From Collinsella sp. (GTDB taxonomy: Bacteria > Actinomycetota > Coriobacteriia > Coriobacteriales > Coriobacteriaceae): DNA of 42,315 nt. The notes beneath the pieces are model-generated. The model saw only the letters and a program-made list of their open reading frames with translations, made no database searches and had not been told where the DNA came from. The translations under genes and the position numbers were made by a program. The stretch is taken from NCBI GenBank assembly GCA_019414445.1, contig DXMA01000020.1:1-42315 (forward strand), written 5' to 3'. Positions 31,107 to 38,800 of the stretch are shown in pieces (the stretch's first letter is position 1; each line of letters starts with the position of its first letter).

Positions 31107-32072
31107 ATGTGCACGAGCATTCGATTTACCGATAATTCTGGCCACATGTATCTGGGCCGCAACCTCGACTGGAGCTTTGACTACGGCCAACAGGTTCGCG
31201 TGATGCCGCGCGGGTTCCACATTCCGTATTCGTTTATCGACGATGCGTCGGCGGCACACGCGGTAATCGGCATGTGCATCGATTACAAGAACTATCCCAT
31301 GTTTTTCGACTGTGGTAACGATGCGGGTCTGGCTGTGGCGGGGCTCAACTTTCCCGGCTATGCCGAGTATGCCGAGGGCCCTGTCGACGGCAAGAACAAT
31401 ATCGCGGCCTATGAGTTTCCCCTGTGGGTGGCAGCGACGTTCTCGACGGTCGATGAGGTCGAGGCCGCGCTGCGCGACACGGTGATTGTCGCCAAATCTG
31501 CCGGAGAGGGGCTGGGCGTGTCGCTGCTCCATTGGATTATCGGCGACAGCCAGCGCAGCATCGTGGTCGAGATGATGGCTGACGGCCTGCATGTATACGA
31601 CGATCCGGTCGACACCCTTGCCAACCAGCCGACCTTCCCGTGGCACATGGAAAACCTGCGCACCTATATCACCGCCACAAGCGATTTTCCGCAGACGGCG
31701 ACATGGCGTGGCGCCGAGCTTAAGCCCTATGGAGCCGGTGCCGGCATGCGCGGCATTCCGGGCGATTGCTATTCGCCGAGCCGTTTTGTAAAGGCGGCGT
31801 ACCTCAATGCCAATTACCCGCAAAAGGAGAGCGAGACCGAAAACGTCGTTCGCATGTTCCGCTCGCTCGAGGGCGTGGTGATGATTGAGGGGGCGTCCAG
31901 GATGGGCGATGGCAAGTTCGAGAAGACTATCTATACCGGATGCTTTAGCGCGCGCACGGGCAATTATTACTACGCGATGTATGGGGATCCGTCGATTCGT
32001 TACGTGAGCCTGATGGATGCCGAGGGCGCGAGCCCCGATAGGCTCGTGGTTCCCGAGCCGCGTCGTTCGTAG
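31107..32072 (+). CDS. bsh: Choloylglycine hydrolase family (bile salt hydrolase)
   Basis: A 321-residue Ntn-hydrolase. After removal of Met, the N-terminal nucleophile is Cys2 (MCTSIRF). Arg18 and Asp21 stand in GRNLDWSFDYG, the Asn of the NQPTFPW stretch lies near residue 175, and Arg is in SPSRFVKAA (about 228). These are the five residues used by bile salt hydrolases such as the Clostridium perfringens enzyme. The family also includes penicillin V acylase; the substrate cannot be told by eye, but the gut context favours conjugated bile salts. The ATG at 31107 has CTAGGAGG four bases upstream. No signal peptide is present, as is usual. It is transcribed alone and ends at a terminator. Confidence 0.9.
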   Translation: MCTSIRFTDNSGHMYLGRNLDWSFDYGQQVRVMPRGFHIPYSFIDDASAAHAVIGMCIDYKNYPMFFDCGNDAGLAVAGLNFPGYAEYAEGPVDGKNNIAAYEFPLWVAATFSTVDEVEAALRDTVIVAKSAGEGLGVSLLHWIIGDSQRSIVVEMMADGLHVYDDPVDTLANQPTFPWHMENLRTYITATSDFPQTATWRGAELKPYGAGAGMRGIPGDCYSPSRFVKAAYLNANYPQKESETENVVRMFRSLEGVVMIEGASRMGDGKFEKTIYTGCFSARTGNYYYAMYGDPSIRYVSLMDAEGASPDRLVVPEPRRS

Positions 32073-32095
32073 CTCACTGGTCCGTTGCGACATAA

Positions 32096-32131
32096 AACGG
32101 CCTCGCACCTCTTATGAGATGCGAGGCCGTT
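32096..32131. terminator. Bidirectional terminator
   Basis: A perfect 12-bp stem, AACGGCCTCGCA (32096-32107) and TGCGAGGCCGTT (32120-32131), lies between the convergent hydrolase and kup genes. Confidence 0.85.
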
Positions 32132-32153
32132 GTCGTCAATGGCTGGTGGCGTG

Positions 32154-34382
32154 TTAGAAGTTGGCGTCGTTGAACTGGGTGCTCTCGAGTCCGTCGAGTT
32201 GCTGTTCGGGCGTATCTGCGACGCTCTCGAGCAGCTCAGTGGGATCGACGTTCATATTCTTACCGGCTTCGTTGCCGTTGACCAGGTCGTCCGAGAAGAT
32301 GTCGACTTCCATTTCTTCGGCCTCTTCGATCTGAACCTCGAGCGGCACTTGGGTGCGCACGAGCTTAACGGCCGGGCGCATGCGGGCAAACAGCGGCACG
32401 TACTCGATGATGATGGCCGAGTTCTCGAGACCGTACCAGCGTGCCGGGCTTCCGCAGGCGCGGCGGACGGCGTACTTGATGGCCATCACGCGGTGGTCAT
32501 TGCGGTTGATGTCCGTTTCGGGGGCGAGCATCTTGCGCAGCATACAAAAACGGAAGTCGCCCACGTTGCCGCGCGTCTCGTAGATGGAGTAGGTGTGATG
32601 CTGCGGCGGCAGCTCACCCGATGCCATCAAGTCGCCAACGATTTGGCGCAGGTAGGCATTAACGCGCTGGTTGACCTTAAAGCCCAAGTCCAGGCGCACG
32701 CGGAACAAAAAGTCCGTGCCAAAGGTCTCGACGGAATACTCGTGCGTATAGGGCTCGTCGGTAACGTGCACGTTGATGAACCAGTATGCCTTGGCGCGCT
32801 TGGGATGCTTATCCAAGATGGAATAGAGCACGTCGCGGTCGAGCGTGAGCGGGTCGGGGCTGTTGGTGAGGAACACCAGATTGTCGGCGAGCACGGGGTA
32901 GGTCTCGTCGTTGCGCAGGCGGTTGAGCTGGTCAATGTACTTGGAGACGGGCAGCAGGATCGTCTGCGTGCGCTCGATGGCGGTGCCGCGGCGCCACACG
33001 TACATAAGGCCAAACAGCAGCGAGGCCAAGAAGATCATTACGTAGCCGCCGTCAAAGAACATGGTGAGGCACGAGGCGAAGAAGCACAGCTCAATGGCAC
33101 CGAAGAGCAGGGCGAAGACGCAGGCGCCCAGCTTGTGCTTGAGGATGCCGGCGATATAGCTCGTCAGCAGCGTGGTGGTCATAAGCATGGTCACGGTAAT
33201 GGCGAGGCCATAGGCGCTCTCCATGCGCTCGGAGTTCTGGAACAGCAGCACAATGAAGATGCAGCCGACCCACATGATGTTGTTGACGAGTGGAATATAG
33301 AGCTGGCCCTTGGTGTCGCTGGGGTAGTGGATGCGCAGGTGCGGCATAAGGTTGAGGCGCGTTGCCTCGGATACCAGCGAGAACGAGCCGGTGATGAGCG
33401 CCTGTGAGGCGATGATGGCCGCCACGGCCGAAAGCACGATGGCAAAGGGGCGTAGGGGCTCGGGGAGCATCATATAGAACGGGTTGACGATATCCATCGC
33501 GAGCATCTGGGGGTTGGAGTTATTGGCGAGCAGCCAAGCTCCCTGACCCAGATAGTTGAGGATAAGGGCCGCCTTAACAAATGGCCAGGATGCATAGATG
33601 TTTGCCTTGCCCACGTGGCCCATGTCCGAGTAGAGTGCCTCGGCACCGGTTGTCGACAGGAAGACAAAGCCGAGCACCATAATGCCCGAATGGTTGATGG
33701 GCGAGAACAGGAACATAATGCCGCGGATGGGGTTGAGCGCGCGCAAGATGGACAGGTTGCCGAGCATGTTGAACAGACCGGCGCCTGCCAGGAACAGGAG
33801 CCACAGCGTCATGAGCGGGCCGAACAGCTTGCCGATTGACGAGGTACCGGCGCGCTGCATGGCAAATAGGCCGCAGATAATGATGATGGTGATGATGATG
33901 ACGTTGGTCTGCCCGTCGCCCAGCAGCGCATGGCCCCATTCGATGGTGCGCAGACCCTCGATGGCTGTGGTGACCGTGACGGCGGGGGTGAGGATGCCGT
34001 CGGCAAGCAGTGCCGCACCGCCGATCATGGCGGGCAGAATCAGCCATGGTGCCACCTTGCGTACGAGGCTGAACAGGGCGAAGATGCCGCCTTCGTTGTG
34101 GTTGTCGGCCTTCATGGCGATTACCACGTACTTGACCGTGGTCACGAGCGTCATGGTCCAGATGACGAGCGAAAGCGCGCCCAGGATCATGTCCTCGCTG
34201 ACGGTACCGATGCCGCCGTTGTTGGCGACGATTGATTTCATGGTGTACATGGGGCTCGTGCCGATGTCGCCATAGACGACGCCGAGCGTTACGAGCAGCA
34301 TGCCAGCGGAGAGGGGGATGGCTCCGTGCCCGCCTTGCCCGCGCTGGTCTTGGAGGTTTGCCTCCAGTTTGTTGTGTGCCAC
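32154..34382 (-). CDS. kup: Kup-type potassium uptake protein
   Basis: A 742-residue transporter of the KUP/HAK/KT family. The motif GVVYGDIGTSPMYTMKSI is family-defining, and GGIFALFSLVRK, GDGQTN, SDMGHVGK and FNENIIN-like helix ends follow, with about 12 membrane spans to about residue 450. A large cytosolic tail (from KYIDQLNRLRND) follows. It brings in K+ with H+. The GTG at 34382 has AAGGGAG five bases upstream; an ATG at 34400 adds six residues but places the SD inside and has only a weak SD of its own. The acidic C-terminus (EEAEEMEVDIF) is unusual. No ydaO riboswitch is seen in the leader. Confidence 0.9.
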   Translation of the reverse strand: MAHNKLEANLQDQRGQGGHGAIPLSAGMLLVTLGVVYGDIGTSPMYTMKSIVANNGGIGTVSEDMILGALSLVIWTMTLVTTVKYVVIAMKADNHNEGGIFALFSLVRKVAPWLILPAMIGGAALLADGILTPAVTVTTAIEGLRTIEWGHALLGDGQTNVIIITIIIICGLFAMQRAGTSSIGKLFGPLMTLWLLFLAGAGLFNMLGNLSILRALNPIRGIMFLFSPINHSGIMVLGFVFLSTTGAEALYSDMGHVGKANIYASWPFVKAALILNYLGQGAWLLANNSNPQMLAMDIVNPFYMMLPEPLRPFAIVLSAVAAIIASQALITGSFSLVSEATRLNLMPHLRIHYPSDTKGQLYIPLVNNIMWVGCIFIVLLFQNSERMESAYGLAITVTMLMTTTLLTSYIAGILKHKLGACVFALLFGAIELCFFASCLTMFFDGGYVMIFLASLLFGLMYVWRRGTAIERTQTILLPVSKYIDQLNRLRNDETYPVLADNLVFLTNSPDPLTLDRDVLYSILDKHPKRAKAYWFINVHVTDEPYTHEYSVETFGTDFLFRVRLDLGFKVNQRVNAYLRQIVGDLMASGELPPQHHTYSIYETRGNVGDFRFCMLRKMLAPETDINRNDHRVMAIKYAVRRACGSPARWYGLENSAIIIEYVPLFARMRPAVKLVRTQVPLEVQIEEAEEMEVDIFSDDLVNGNEAGKNMNVDPTELLESVADTPEQQLDGLESTQFNDANF

Positions 34383-34481
34383 GAGGACTCCCTTAGACAT
34401 CCGGTTATCTGTCTAGGACAAAAAACTTTATGCCGTCTTTATACATACAAGAGCAGTTTGGCACATCGGGTTATTTTAGAC

Positions 34482-34505
34482 AATAATCCTCAGCTGGGGA
34501 TTATT
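34482..34505. promoter_or_regulatory. 24-bp palindrome between kup and EamA genes
   Basis: AATAATCC and GGATTATT flank a CAGCTG centre with one T-G mismatch. It lies 35-58 bp beyond the EamA stop and about 100 bp upstream of kup, so it could be a weak terminator or an operator for kup. No T run follows on either strand. Confidence 0.5.
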
Positions 34506-34539
34506 TATCTACGCAGGTAGCATTTCAAAGCAGGGGCTT

Positions 34540-35451
34540 TTAAGCACGTGCTATCTGGGCGATGCCAGCCTTGGCGTTTGCGCGTTTGCCGGCGAGTTCG
34601 CAAAAAATCGCGCCGCCGATGATAAGCGCGGCGCCCATCAGGCGGACCGGTGTTATGGCTTCACCCAAAAGGGCGGCTGAGAACACGACCGCCGAAAGCG
34701 GCTCGAGGTAGCCGACGACGGCGACGGTCTGAACGGGCAGCTTGGCGACGGCGCTAAAGTAGAGCAGGCAACCAATGCCGGTGTTGACGACGCCGAGCAT
34801 AGCGACGGCGCGCCAATCAATGCTGGCGGCGACGCCGGCGGACAGGAACGAGGGAGCGCCCTGCGTGATGAGCGTGAGGGCCAGTGCGGTCACAAAGGCG
34901 GCGCTCACTTGGAGTGCGGAGTTCTCGAGGCCCTCGATGTGAGGCGCACCCTTGCTGGCGATGACCATCAATGCATAGCAGAAGGCCGAGGCGATTCCAC
35001 AGACGATGCCCGCAATGGGCATATTGCCGCCTAGACCTTGCGCTGCAATGAGAAAAGCACCGCAGGCGACGGCGATAAAGCCGGCGATTTTGCTGCCGGT
35101 CAGCTTTTCGCCAAAAATGAGCGGGGAGAGGGCCATAACGATGATGGGGCCGCAGTAGTACAGCAGCGAGGATACGCCGACGCCGATCGTCTGGTAGGCG
35201 CGGAACAGAAAAATCCAGCTGGCGCCCAGCGCGGCGCCCGAGACGATGAGCGCTGCGGCCTCGCGGGGGCGAGACGGAGCCTGCAGGTTATGGCGCTTGG
35301 TTATGAAGAGGACGGCGGCAAGGGTGAGAGCGCCCAAAAACGTGCGCAACAGTACGATATCGGAGCTCGGCAGCGCGATGGCAGCGGCGATGATGCCGTT
35401 GGAGCCAAACAATAGCAATGCTGCTAAGTACGTAAACAATCCGTTGTTCAT
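34540..35451 (-). CDS. EamA/DMT-family transporter
   Basis: A 303-residue protein of ten hydrophobic segments with the two EamA repeats (residues about 5-135 and 150-285). Repeat ends show the family pattern, for example SSLLYYCGPIIVMALSPLIFGEKLT (split as two parts) and VVGYLEPLSAVVF then GEAITPVRLMGAALIIGG. EamA proteins export amino acids, metabolites or drugs. The ATG at 35451 follows GAGGGGAT. It is divergent from a LysR gene with a T-N11-A box between them, which suggests the LysR protein controls it. Confidence 0.85.
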   Translation of the reverse strand: MNNGLFTYLAALLLFGSNGIIAAAIALPSSDIVLLRTFLGALTLAAVLFITKRHNLQAPSRPREAAALIVSGAALGASWIFLFRAYQTIGVGVSSLLYYCGPIIVMALSPLIFGEKLTGSKIAGFIAVACGAFLIAAQGLGGNMPIAGIVCGIASAFCYALMVIASKGAPHIEGLENSALQVSAAFVTALALTLITQGAPSFLSAGVAASIDWRAVAMLGVVNTGIGCLLYFSAVAKLPVQTVAVVGYLEPLSAVVFSAALLGEAITPVRLMGAALIIGGAIFCELAGKRANAKAGIAQIARA

Positions 35452-35480
35452 GTGCTGACATCCCCTCTATATCCGAGCAT

Positions 35481-35497
35481 GTTCACTATGGGTGAAC
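35481..35497. promoter_or_regulatory. LysR-type box in divergent promoter
   Basis: GTTCAC, five bases, GTGAAC is a perfect inverted repeat containing a T-N11-A core. It lies about 22 bp upstream of TATAAT (35519-35524), the likely -10 of the LysR gene, and near the EamA start. Position fits autoregulation and control of the EamA gene. Confidence 0.6.
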
Positions 35498-35569
35498 TGG
35501 CTTTAGAAGAAAAGCGAATATAATGCATGGATAACATGACAAAAACTCATGTAAAGGTGGAGGGGTGCC

Positions 35570-36427
35570 GTGGAAACGAATATTCAAAAGATGCAGGTGC
35601 TGCTCGAGACGGTGCGGGCCGGCAGTTTTACGCGCGCCGCCGAGCGGCTGAGCTATTCGCAGTCGGGCGTGAGCCGCATGGTGGGCGACCTTGAGACCGA
35701 TTGGGGTTTTAAGGTGCTCGACCGCAGCCGCGAGGGTGTGGTGCTTTCTGCCGATGGGCGGCAGATCATGCCGGCGGTTGAGGCGCTCTGCGAGGAGTTT
35801 GGCCGCCTGCAGCGACATGTGGACGAGATGCGTGGGCTCATGCGCGGCAAGATCTGCATTGGTACGTTTTCGAGTGTGGCGACCCATGTACTGCCGCCGG
35901 TGATTGCGCGCTTTCGCGCCGATCATCCGGATGTCGATTACGAGCTGCTGATGGGTGATTACTCCGAGATTGAGCAATGGGTGGTGGAAGGCCGCTGCGA
36001 CCTGGGCTTTATTCCGCGCGAGCCACGTGGCGCCGGCATGGCGTCGCGACCGTTGGTGCAAGACGAGTTGATGGCCGTGGTGCCAGCGGACTCCTCGCTT
36101 GCCACGGCGGAGGTCGTTTCTCTTGCCGATTTAGCCAACGAGCAGTTTATTCTGCTGGAACGGGGTACCGATGATGAGATTACGCCGCTATTCCGTCGGG
36201 CGGGGCTGTCAGTGCGCTCAAAACTGTCGACTTGGGATGACTATGCGATTATGGCTATGGTCGAGGATGGCTTGGGCGTGAGCATTCTTCCCGCGCTCAT
36301 CTTGCGTCGCTGCCAGTTTGATGTTGCTGTGCGTCCGCTCGAAGGGCATCCCCATCGGCAGATCAACGCCATATATCGAACGGCCGATGTTTCGCTTGCC
36401 GCCGCTCGTTTCCTCGAATACCTCTAA
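35570..36427 (+). CDS. LysR-family transcriptional regulator
   Basis: A 285-residue LysR regulator. The N-terminal helix-turn-helix reads METNIQKMQVLLETVRAGSF, then TRAAERLSYSQSGVSRMVGD, a standard DNA-binding fold. The effector domain starts near residue 90 (GKICIGTFSSVATHVLPPVI). The GTG at 35570 follows GGTGGAGGGG, and this is the usual N-terminus for the family. Divergent from the EamA exporter with a T-N11-A box between the two, so an exporter/regulator pair responding to the exported compound is likely. The effector is unknown. Confidence 0.85.
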   Translation: METNIQKMQVLLETVRAGSFTRAAERLSYSQSGVSRMVGDLETDWGFKVLDRSREGVVLSADGRQIMPAVEALCEEFGRLQRHVDEMRGLMRGKICIGTFSSVATHVLPPVIARFRADHPDVDYELLMGDYSEIEQWVVEGRCDLGFIPREPRGAGMASRPLVQDELMAVVPADSSLATAEVVSLADLANEQFILLERGTDDEITPLFRRAGLSVRSKLSTWDDYAIMAMVEDGLGVSILPALILRRCQFDVAVRPLEGHPHRQINAIYRTADVSLAAARFLEYL

Positions 36428-36489
36428 ATGCGTGCACGTCGTTATCGCCTTGGGATAAATTTCGAGGTCTTGCTCATTTTATTTTTAAA

Positions 36490-36569
36490 ATTGAACTTTT
36501 CGAAATAGCACGGCGTTATACTGCTGCCTAAATTGAACTCAGGTTCAATTCGTGTTGTATAAATTGAAC
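36490..36569 (+). promoter_or_regulatory. Cluster of ATTGAAC operator-like half-sites
   Basis: ATTGAAC occurs at 36490-36496, 36532-36538 and 36563-36569, with an inverted GTTCAAT at 36543-36549. The second and inverted copies form a perfect palindrome, AATTGAAC, TCAG, GTTCAATT (36531-36550). Spacings of 42 and 31 bp are near whole helical turns. A -10 like TATACT (36517-36522) lies between the first site and the palindrome, so bound protein would straddle the promoter. The fused HTH of the next gene is the obvious candidate binder. Confidence 0.65.
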
Positions 36570-36590
36570 TTTGCCAGCAAGGAGGTTCTA

Positions 36591-38111
36591 GTGGCCCAAG
36601 AGACGTTTAGCGATCGTCTGCGACAGGCTATGTCCGATCGCGACGTTCGCCAGTCGGACGTGATCCGCGCATCGGAGATGCTCGGCAAAAAACTCGGCAA
36701 GAGCCAGATGAGCCAATATGTGAGCGGCAAGACGATTCCGCGGCGCGATGTGGCAGAGCTGCTCGCCCGTATTTTGGAGGTCGATGTTACCTGGCTGCTC
36801 GCCGGTGACGCCGACCAAGGCGAGGAATCATCTCCCCGCAACGATTCCAGGCCCGAATCCCATCCCTCAGCTCAAATTGCAAGGAGCACCACCATGCGTA
36901 CTTTTTCTAAATCCGCCAAGCTCGATAACGTCCTGTATGACGTGCGCGGTCCCGTCGTCGACGAGGCCGCCCGTATGGAGGACGAGGGCGAGCGCATCCT
37001 CAAGCTCAATATCGGCAACCCGGCGCCCTTCGGTTTCCGCACGCCCGATGAGGTCATCAAGGACATGCGCCAGCAGCTGCCCGACTGCGAAGGCTATTCC
37101 AACTCGCGTGGCCTGTTCTCCGCGCGCAAGGCGATCATGCAGTATTCGCAGATCAAGGGCTTGCCCAACGTTCAGATGGAGCATATCTACACGGGCAACG
37201 GCGTGTCCGAGCTCATTCAGCTTTCGATGAACGCGCTGCTCGACAATGGCGACGAGATTCTGATCCCCAGCCCCGACTATCCGCTCTGGACGGCGTGCGC
37301 AACCCTTGCCGGCGGTCATCCCGTGCACTATCTGTGCGATGAGCAGGCGGATTGGTATCCCGACCTGGAGGATATGGAGTCCAAGATCACGAGCGCGACC
37401 AAAGCCCTCGTCATCATCAACCCCAACAACCCCACGGGTTCCGTCTATCCACGCGAGGTGCTCGAGGGCATCGTCGAGGTTGCACGCAGGCATCAGCTGA
37501 TGATCTTTGCTGATGAGATCTACGACCGCCTGTGCATGGACGGCTACGAGCACGTCTCGATTGCCTCGCTCGCTCCCGATCTGCCCTGCGTCACCTTTAG
37601 CGGTCTGTCCAAGTCGCACATGATCGCGGGCTATCGTATTGGCTGGATGGTGCTTTCGGGCAACCAGCGCTGCATGAGCGACTTCATCATGGGCATCAAC
37701 ATGCTCTCCAACATGCGTCTGTGCTCCAACGTGCCGGCTCAGTCGATCGTCCAGACGGCGCTCGGCGGCCATCAGTCGGTCAACGACTATATCCGCCCGG
37801 GCGGTCGTGTCTACGAGCAGCGCAACTTTGTGTATGAGGCGCTCAACAAGATTGACGGCATCTCGGTGGTTAAGCCGCGTGCGGCGTTCTACATCTTCCC
37901 CAAGATGGATGTGAAGAAGTTCAACATTACCGATGACGAGCAGTTCGCCCTTGACCTGCTGCACGAGAAGAAGATCCTGATCACGCGCGGCGGCGGCTTC
38001 AACTGGGCTGAGCCCGACCACTTCCGTATCGTGTACCTGCCGCGCATGGAAGTACTCAAAGAGTCCCTCGAAGACCTCGCCGACTTCTTTGACCATTACC
38101 GCCAGGCGTAG
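36591..38111 (+). CDS. alaA: XRE-type HTH fused to AlaA-like aminotransferase
   Basis: A 506-residue fusion. Residues about 1-75 (QETFSDRLRQAMSDRDVRQS, then YVSGKTIPRRDVAELL) form an XRE-type helix-turn-helix. A polar linker leads to a complete class I aminotransferase from residue 102. It is very close to E. coli AlaA (alanine/glutamate-pyruvate transaminase): KLDNVLYDVRGPV, LKLNIGNPAPFGF, ADEIYDR, and SGLSKSHMIAGYRIGW with the PLP lysine at residue 341. The GTG at 36591 has AAGGAGG six bases upstream. An in-frame ATG at 36894 has its own AAGGAG and would make the enzyme alone, with the PLP lysine at position 240, as in AlaA. Upstream half-sites suggest self-regulation. Confidence 0.9.
   Translation: MAQETFSDRLRQAMSDRDVRQSDVIRASEMLGKKLGKSQMSQYVSGKTIPRRDVAELLARILEVDVTWLLAGDADQGEESSPRNDSRPESHPSAQIARSTTMRTFSKSAKLDNVLYDVRGPVVDEAARMEDEGERILKLNIGNPAPFGFRTPDEVIKDMRQQLPDCEGYSNSRGLFSARKAIMQYSQIKGLPNVQMEHIYTGNGVSELIQLSMNALLDNGDEILIPSPDYPLWTACATLAGGHPVHYLCDEQADWYPDLEDMESKITSATKALVIINPNNPTGSVYPREVLEGIVEVARRHQLMIFADEIYDRLCMDGYEHVSIASLAPDLPCVTFSGLSKSHMIAGYRIGWMVLSGNQRCMSDFIMGINMLSNMRLCSNVPAQSIVQTALGGHQSVNDYIRPGGRVYEQRNFVYEALNKIDGISVVKPRAAFYIFPKMDVKKFNITDDEQFALDLLHEKKILITRGGGFNWAEPDHFRIVYLPRMEVLKESLEDLADFFDHYRQA
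36881..36896 (+). promoter_or_regulatory. Internal SD and ATG within the fusion gene
   Basis: AAGGAG at 36881-36886, seven bases, then ATG at 36894-36896, in frame with the fusion. The ATG begins MRTFSKSAKLDNVLYD, the normal N-terminus of AlaA-type aminotransferases. This is a normal-quality start site inside an uninterrupted ORF. Confidence 0.7.
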
Positions 38112-38137
38112 GGGATAGAAGTTCCGCACTATGAAGA

Positions 38138-38169
38138 GCTCCCTGCAGTTGCTTGGCTGCAGGGAGCTT
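38138..38169 (+). terminator. Rho-independent terminator
   Basis: A perfect 12-bp stem, AGCTCCCTGCAG (38138-38149) and CTGCAGGGAGCT (38158-38169), is followed by TTCTT. It ends the aminotransferase transcript. The loop and right arm also occur at 135-156. Confidence 0.85.
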
Positions 38170-38185
38170 TCTTGAATTGGCGCAA

Positions 38186-38617
38186 CTATATAACTATTCC
38201 TTGGCAGTGGTCGATTTCGTGCTGGATGATCTCGGCGGTGTAGCCCGAGAAGTTTTTGATGCGGCGGGCAAAGTTCTCGTCCAAATACTCAACCTTAATG
38301 CGGCGATATCGGGTACAGGGACGCTCGCCGACGAGCGAAAGACATCCTTCGCTCGTCTGGTAGGCGTTGACCTGCTCAAGAATCTGCGGGTTGTACATAA
38401 GCAGCGCCCTGTTGCCGTCCTTTACGCAGATGATGCGCTTGCGTACGCCGATCATGTTGGCGGCAAGCCCCACGCACTCGTGCTCATGCTCATGGAGCGT
38501 ATCCAGGAGGTCCTGCCCGGTCGCGGCATCGTCGGGTCCCGCGTCTTCGGAAGGCAGGCGCAAAAAGAACTCGGATTTCATGATGGGCTTAATTATGGAG
38601 GGCTCCTCATGTCTCAT
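38186..38617 (-). CDS. Peptide deformylase-like protein, second copy
   Basis: A 143-residue deformylase. Motif 2 (EGCLS) and motif 3 (QHEIDH) are intact, so the metal site and catalytic Glu are present. Motif 1 reads GLAANMIG, with Met where Gln is usual. The family often begins MIKPIMK; here the corresponding codon is ATA (38596), preceded by GAGGAG at six bases, and the nearest upstream in-frame ATG is at 38617 with a poor SD. I annotate the ATG, but a non-AUG start at 38596 (136 residues) fits the family better. It probably removes formyl groups from new proteins. Its divergence from the copy at 30556-30975 is noted there. Confidence 0.85.
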   Translation of the reverse strand: MRHEEPSIIKPIMKSEFFLRLPSEDAGPDDAATGQDLLDTLHEHEHECVGLAANMIGVRKRIICVKDGNRALLMYNPQILEQVNAYQTSEGCLSLVGERPCTRYRRIKVEYLDENFARRIKNFSGYTAEIIQHEIDHCQGIVI

Positions 38618-38800
38618 GCTTTCGTGGACTTTCAATAATAGCGCGGAAGGAAAGCTGCGCGTTCGCGTTACAATCTTTCGACGTTGGACCATGTTGCCAG
38701 ACTCGTCGCGTGCGGCGTCTGGCGTAAGTCTAGGGCTCATCCTCGCCCTGGACTGTTCCTCTGGGGCGATACGACTGTCGTTCCAAGAGGAAGGAAATGC

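Noticed and set aside
34383..34539. c-di-AMP (ydaO) riboswitch upstream of kup
   Set aside because: The conserved segments are absent; only a 24-bp palindrome is seen.
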